Source of the DNA: Iris pallida
Lineage: Eukaryota > Streptophyta > Magnoliopsida > Asparagales > Iridaceae
Direction: 5' to 3'
Assembly: GCA_029216955.1 (NCBI GenBank)
Contig: JANAVB010006998.1
Coordinates: 3,469,692 to 3,533,691 of the forward strand
Length of the DNA: 64,000 bases
Shown in pieces: positions 60,771 to 64,000 of the stretch. Within the stretch, counting starts at the first letter, position 1; each line of letters begins with the position of its first letter. Below the pieces are notes generated by a model that was not told the origin of the DNA, did not search any database, and was given only the letters and a program-made list of their open reading frames with translations. The translations under genes were made by a program, and so were the position numbers.

Positions 60771-61097
60771 ATGTCGTCTGAAGATGCATCGAAGAAGGCT
60801 CAGATGGCCCTGAAGGTTGTAGCGGTTACTGAAGAACGTCCAGTTGAGATGACCCAGCCCAAGCAGACAGAGACAGGCGAAGGTTCGTCTGTTCCAAAAC
60901 CACCAAGGGATATCTTGGACTTCCTACTTGTACCAGGAACGACGGACGAGGAAGAAGCCATGAGGATGGCCGTTTGCAAATTTCTGGTGGGTTCGAGCAA
61001 GGATGTTCTCGGCTCTTTTACCGATTACATTTTTGAAAAAGACGGTAGTGGTCCTCGTCCTGTCTTCAAGAAGGACGACAGTGATTCTCGTCCATGA
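60771..61097 (+). CDS. Second antisense ORF of element T, unknown function
   Basis: The ATG at 60771 has a good context (AAGAAAATGTC) and lies 47 bases after a TATAAATA box; the upstream in-frame ATG at 60744 would fall at the expected transcription start, so I prefer 60771. The product is about 108 residues, hydrophilic: MSSEDASKKAQMALKVV, then a Pro/Thr/Ser-rich part, ILDFLLVPGTTDEEEAMRMA, FLVGSSKDVLGSFTDYIF and a short C-terminal near-repeat (DGSGPRPVFKK, DDSDSRP). It has no stop or shift, unlike almost everything around it. AATAAA follows at 61123. I do not recognise the family. It converges on pol, whose stop is at 61184. Confidence 0.55.
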   Translation: MSSEDASKKAQMALKVVAVTEERPVEMTQPKQTETGEGSSVPKPPRDILDFLLVPGTTDEEEAMRMAVCKFLVGSSKDVLGSFTDYIFEKDGSGPRPVFKKDDSDSRP

Positions 61098-61122
61098 TAT
61101 CTTGTAACACCATTTATGATGA

Positions 61123-61128
61123 AATAAA
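61123..61128 (+). terminator. Polyadenylation signal after the second antisense ORF
   Basis: AATAAA, repeated as AATAAAATAAAATTTT, 26 bases after the stop. The convergent pol frame ends about 60 bases further on. Confidence 0.45.
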
Positions 61129-61183
61129 ATAAAATTTTATTTATGAATTATTTTGTCGTATTTACAAAAAATTCCTTTTACAT

Positions 61184-61462
61184 TCATATATAGTACTTTT
61201 TAAGAAATTTGCCATTGATAGGTATCATTGCAACTCGACCGTCCAACTCTGTAAGTTGATAGGCTCCATTTGAGAAGACTTTGCTCACAATATATTGACC
61301 TTCCCACTTCACGTCGAATTTGCCTTTGCTCATATGAGTCATGGTCATAGGACGTCTGACGGTTAGAACCAGTTCTCCTTTCTGAAAAACTCTGACCTTA
61401 ACTTTGCGATTAAAAGCTTTTGAGATTCGGGCTTGATATAACTCAAAATGCTGTTGAGCCAA
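61184..61462 (-). pseudogene. Element T integrase C-terminal domain
   Basis: FELYQARISKAFNRKVKVRV, then VFQKGELVLTVRRP, GKFDVKWEGQYIVSKVFSNG, AYQLTELDGRVAMIPINGKF and LKKYYI: the conserved C-terminus of Tat-lineage integrases. It ends pol. It is offset from the upstream fragment by a frame break near 61470. Confidence 0.85.
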
Positions 61463-61485
61463 TAACCGTTTCTCGTCGAGCGCTT

Positions 61486-62151
61486 CTAATTCTTTAAGTC
61501 GAAGAAGGTCGTTGTTCTCTGTAGTGAGCTCATTGGCAATGGCAATCCACAGGGATGGATCTGAAGTTCCAAAGGTAGAACTGCTTCACAACCATACACA
61601 AGAGAAAAAGGTGTACAACCTGTAGGGTTACGGACCGTAATACGGTAGGCCCATAGGCATTCTCCAAGTTTTTCACTCCAATTCCGTTTGTTAGTAGCCA
61701 TATGAGTCGCAGCTTCATGATAAGGCACTAGATCTTGATGACGAACTTCATTGGTTCCTCTAACCTGGTTAACAACCAGCTTGGAGTCGCCATAGAATTC
61801 AAGATATTCGACGTCTAGTTGCTTAGCTAATTGAAGGCCAATGAGTAGAGAATTGTATTCTGCTACGTTGTTGGAGCAAGGTTCATCTAGGGAGTAGGCT
61901 CTTTGAATAATAAACCCTTCTGGAGAAAATAGAATAACCCCAACTCCTGCGACAATAGCACCATTTGGTCCGATCCTGGATGCACCGTCGAAGAACAGAC
62001 ACCAAGTAGGAAATTCTTCAGAGATCATATTTGATTCCAATATCTCGTCTGGAATTTCATCATAAAGCTTAGATGTCTCCGGAACATGATGAGCTGCTAA
62101 AAAATCAGCCAACGCTTGACCTTTAATAGATTTTTGTGGAACATAAACCAT
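61486..62151 (-). pseudogene. Element T second (archaeal-type) RNase H fused to an integrase remnant by deletion
   Basis: The frame starts YVPQKSIKGQALADFLAAH, then LFFDGASRIGPNGAIVAGVG with the first catalytic Asp, NNVAEYNSLLIGLQLA with Glu, and EFYGDSKLVVNQVRGTNEVR with the second Asp. After PYHEAA it jumps directly to NWSEKLGECLWAYRITVRNP and LVYGCEAVLPLE, the end of the integrase core. The RNase H C-terminus, the zinc domain and most of the DDE core are missing, yet the frame stays open. A dual RNase H is a Tat-lineage mark. Confidence 0.85.
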
Positions 62152-62565
62152 GTCATATTGGGCTAGCAGAATGGCCTATGTAGCTAATTGAGAGTTGATT
62201 TGGCTTCTTCATCAGTACCCGAAGAGGATTAACTCAGAATATGACATGAATAGTTTGGCCAATGATATAATGCCTCGTCTTTTGAATAGCAAACATAAGA
62301 GCTAAGCATTCTTTTTCGACCGGACTATAACGGTGTTCGGCACCAATCATAGTACGACTAAGATAGTAGATGGCTTTTTTATGCCTTCTTTGTTCTTCTG
62401 GGCAAGTAAAGCTCCCAATGAATGATCCATAGCACGGACATACATTAAGAATGGTATGCCCGAAATCGGTGGAACCAAGACGGGTGGGTTCATGAGATAT
62501 TGTTTTATGTCGTCAAATGCTCGTTGACATTCTTCAGTCCAAATGAAAGATACTCCCTTCTTCAT
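62152..62565 (-). pseudogene. Element T first RNase H
   Basis: FIWTEECQRAFDDIKQYLMN, PPVLVPPISGIPFLMYVRAM and DHSLGALLAQ at 62347-62565; then, in another frame, SRTMIGAEHRYSPVEKECLA and LMFAIQKTRHY to about 62200. Ty3/gypsy RNase H; broken by a shift near 62380 and a stop near 62240. Confidence 0.75.
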
Positions 62566-62568
62566 TAA

Positions 62569-63402
62569 CTAGATAAATGGTCTACACCGTCCAGACAGAT
62601 TTGAAATGAATCTCCTAATGTACGCAAGTCGACCTTGAAATTCTCGTAGCTCATTTAGGTTGCGTGAAAGACGCATCTCTTGAATGGCTTTGATCTTCTC
62701 GGGATCTACGTGTATACCTTTAGAGGTAATGACGAAGCCGATAAATTTGCTACTAGAGACACCCAAGAATGACTTGGTGGGATTCATGTTCAGCTGATGT
62801 TGGCGTATTAGATTGAAGATTGTTCTTAAGTCTTGGATGTGATCTTCCTTTAGACGACTCTTGACGGCAATATCGTCGACATAATATTTAACAGTCTTAC
62901 GAAGATGATCTTGAAAGATGGCACTTATAGCTCGTTGGTAAGTTGCACCCGCGTTTTTGAAACCAAATGGCATCACGGTATAACAGTATACTTCGCAAGG
63001 AGTACGAAAAGACGTGTGTTTTTTATCTTCAGGATTCATCCGAATCTGATTGTATCCAGAGAATCCATCTATGAAGGATATTCGCTCGAACCCACAAGTA
63101 TTGTCGATCATGACATCTGTGATAGGGAGAGGAAACTCATCTTTTGGACAGGCTTCATTAAGATTCCGAAAGTCGATGCAAACTCGAGCTTTGCCATTCT
63201 TCTTAAAAACTGGAACAATATTGGCAACCCAATCTGGATGTTGTTCTTCTCGAACAAAGCCACACGTTATGAGCTTTTTGACTTTATCATCAATTGCGTA
63301 CATCATTTCTGGCTTGAACCACCTTTGCTGCTGTTTAACTGGTTTTGCATTAGGCAAAATATTCAGTTTATGAGTGGCAATTTTGGGATCTAAACCTGGC
63401 AT
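62569..63402 (-). pseudogene. Element T reverse transcriptase
   Basis: HKLNILPNAKPVKQQQRWFK, then KLITCGFVREEQHPDWVANI, RVCIDFRNLNEACPKDEFPL, FSGYNQIRMNPEDKKHTSFR, VMPFGFKNAGATYQRAI and the catalytic KYYVDDIAVKSRLKEDHI, followed by RQHQLNMNPTKSFLGVSSSK. The RT domain is open over 277 codons and all core boxes are present. YVDD followed by VKS fits Tat and Athila relatives. The frame begins after a stop at about 63403; homology to the protease-RT linker continues to the right. Confidence 0.9.
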
Positions 63403-64000
63403 ATCTTCATAACTCCAGGCGAAGACATCAATGTACTCTCAAATAAGAAGAATTAATTCTTGCTTATCCGCCTCGGAGAGGTTCTTGCTGATGAATATCG
63501 GCCGAGGTGACCCATTTTCTCCTATGTCAATTTGGAACAATTGATCTTTGGTAGGAGGTTCTCGTTGTTTGAATCGGAGTTCCCATTAGGTATCCATTCG
63601 TTGAGCCCAAGGATCTGTTTCAGGACTTTCTTCGATATCTTTGTCATAGTCTTCTGAAAGTTTGGCGGAGACCATGTTAGAAGATAAGATCAGCCGATGA
63701 ACCTGACCAATGCTGGTGTCAGAGTCCCATGATCTGGAATCAGAAGAGTTAGAGCGCTCCTCACTATCGGATTTGGAGACTTTCGGAGATAATACCGAAG
63801 GTGAAGCATATCCGAGACCTCTTTTTGTCCTGCTGTAGTAGATCTCTGATTTTCCTTTCGGAACAACCGTACGGATATGAGTTCTTCTACCCATACCATA
63901 GTTGAGGCCATTCTTAAAGTCATAACCCATCTTTCGGATGATGTCTTTTGATTGTTGACTATAACGACGAAGTTGTAGACGTCATGTATCGTTATTTGTG
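63403..64000 (-). pseudogene. Element T protease/RT linker region, running out of the window
   Basis: At 63586-63930: MGYDFKNGLNYGMGRRTHIR and YYSRTKRGLGYASP, a G-rich (G-patch-like) segment that precedes RT in Tat-type elements, followed by an acidic serine-rich linker (SKSDSEERSNSSDSRSWDSD). Stops lie near 63586 and 63438. The protease and gag must lie beyond 64000. Confidence 0.6.

Larger units (their letters stand above)
54203..64000 (-). mobile_element. Tat-type Ty3/gypsy element T carrying antisense genes; right end outside the window
   Basis: Pol runs on the minus strand (63402 to 61184) and has a second, archaeal-type RNase H before the integrase, a mark of the Tat lineage (Ogre, Retand and relatives). 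Left of pol lie opposite-strand genes, then a polypurine tract (55067-55080) and the 3' LTR (54203-55066). The presumptive target duplication at the left is GCAGT (54198-54202); the partner is beyond the window. Gag and the 5' LTR are not in view. Pol has lost most of its integrase by an internal deletion, so this copy cannot move on its own. Confidence 0.8.

Overview
The window looks like a transposon-dense, intergenic stretch of a flowering-plant nuclear genome. The evidence is spliceosomal introns, plant-specific retroelement lineages (chromovirus, SIRE-like copia, Tat-like Ty3/gypsy), a CACTA/TNP2 DNA transposon, a plant L1-type LINE, and very long LTRs (2.6-4.6 kb). I found no bacterial features, no CRISPR, no rRNA or tRNA genes, and no convincing single-copy host gene. 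The species cannot be told from the sequence alone. Almost every coding region belongs to a mobile element and carries stop codons, frameshifts or deletions.

Left part (1-28815) is a set of nested insertions. A CACTA transposon (minus strand; TNP2 and DUF4218/DUF4216 remnants at 1819-5479; degenerate 5' terminus at 19480) sits in the 3' internal region of a Tekay-like chromovirus (A, plus strand), whose 3' LTR runs 19783-28815. The CACTA body is interrupted by a complete young Ty3/gypsy element (B, 8071-17517, 5-bp duplication ATGTC). The LTR of A is interrupted by a 4.47-kb solo LTR (C, 20198-24666, duplication ATTTG). Element A itself lies in the gag gene of another Ty3/gypsy element (D, minus strand, gag near 28816-29330, 5' LTR from 29604).

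The middle part (32156-54202) holds an old LTR fragment and then a SIRE-like Ty1/copia element (G, minus strand, 33734-43768) with a third, env-position ORF. It is split by a 3.7-kb solo LTR (E, 38578-42274, duplication AGCAG) and truncated by a further LTR (F, from 43769). Next come a roughly 6.4-kb LINE (minus strand, about 45963-52340), a TA-microsatellite block with a MITE-like inverted-repeat element and a 96-bp perfect palindrome, a GC-rich unassigned segment, and a second partial copy of LTR F.

The right part (54203-64000) is one Ty3/gypsy element of the Tat type whose pol runs on the minus strand. Between pol and its 3' LTR lie genes on the opposite strand. One is a long, intron-containing gene with a plant mobile domain (PMD) and a coiled-coil tail; the other is a short second ORF. 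Each has its own TATA box and polyadenylation signal, and the short one is preceded by a 28-29 bp tandem array. This antisense gene module is the most interesting structure in the window. Extra antisense ORFs are known in Tat-lineage elements; the splicing pattern and the repeat-promoter arrangement seen here deserve a closer look.
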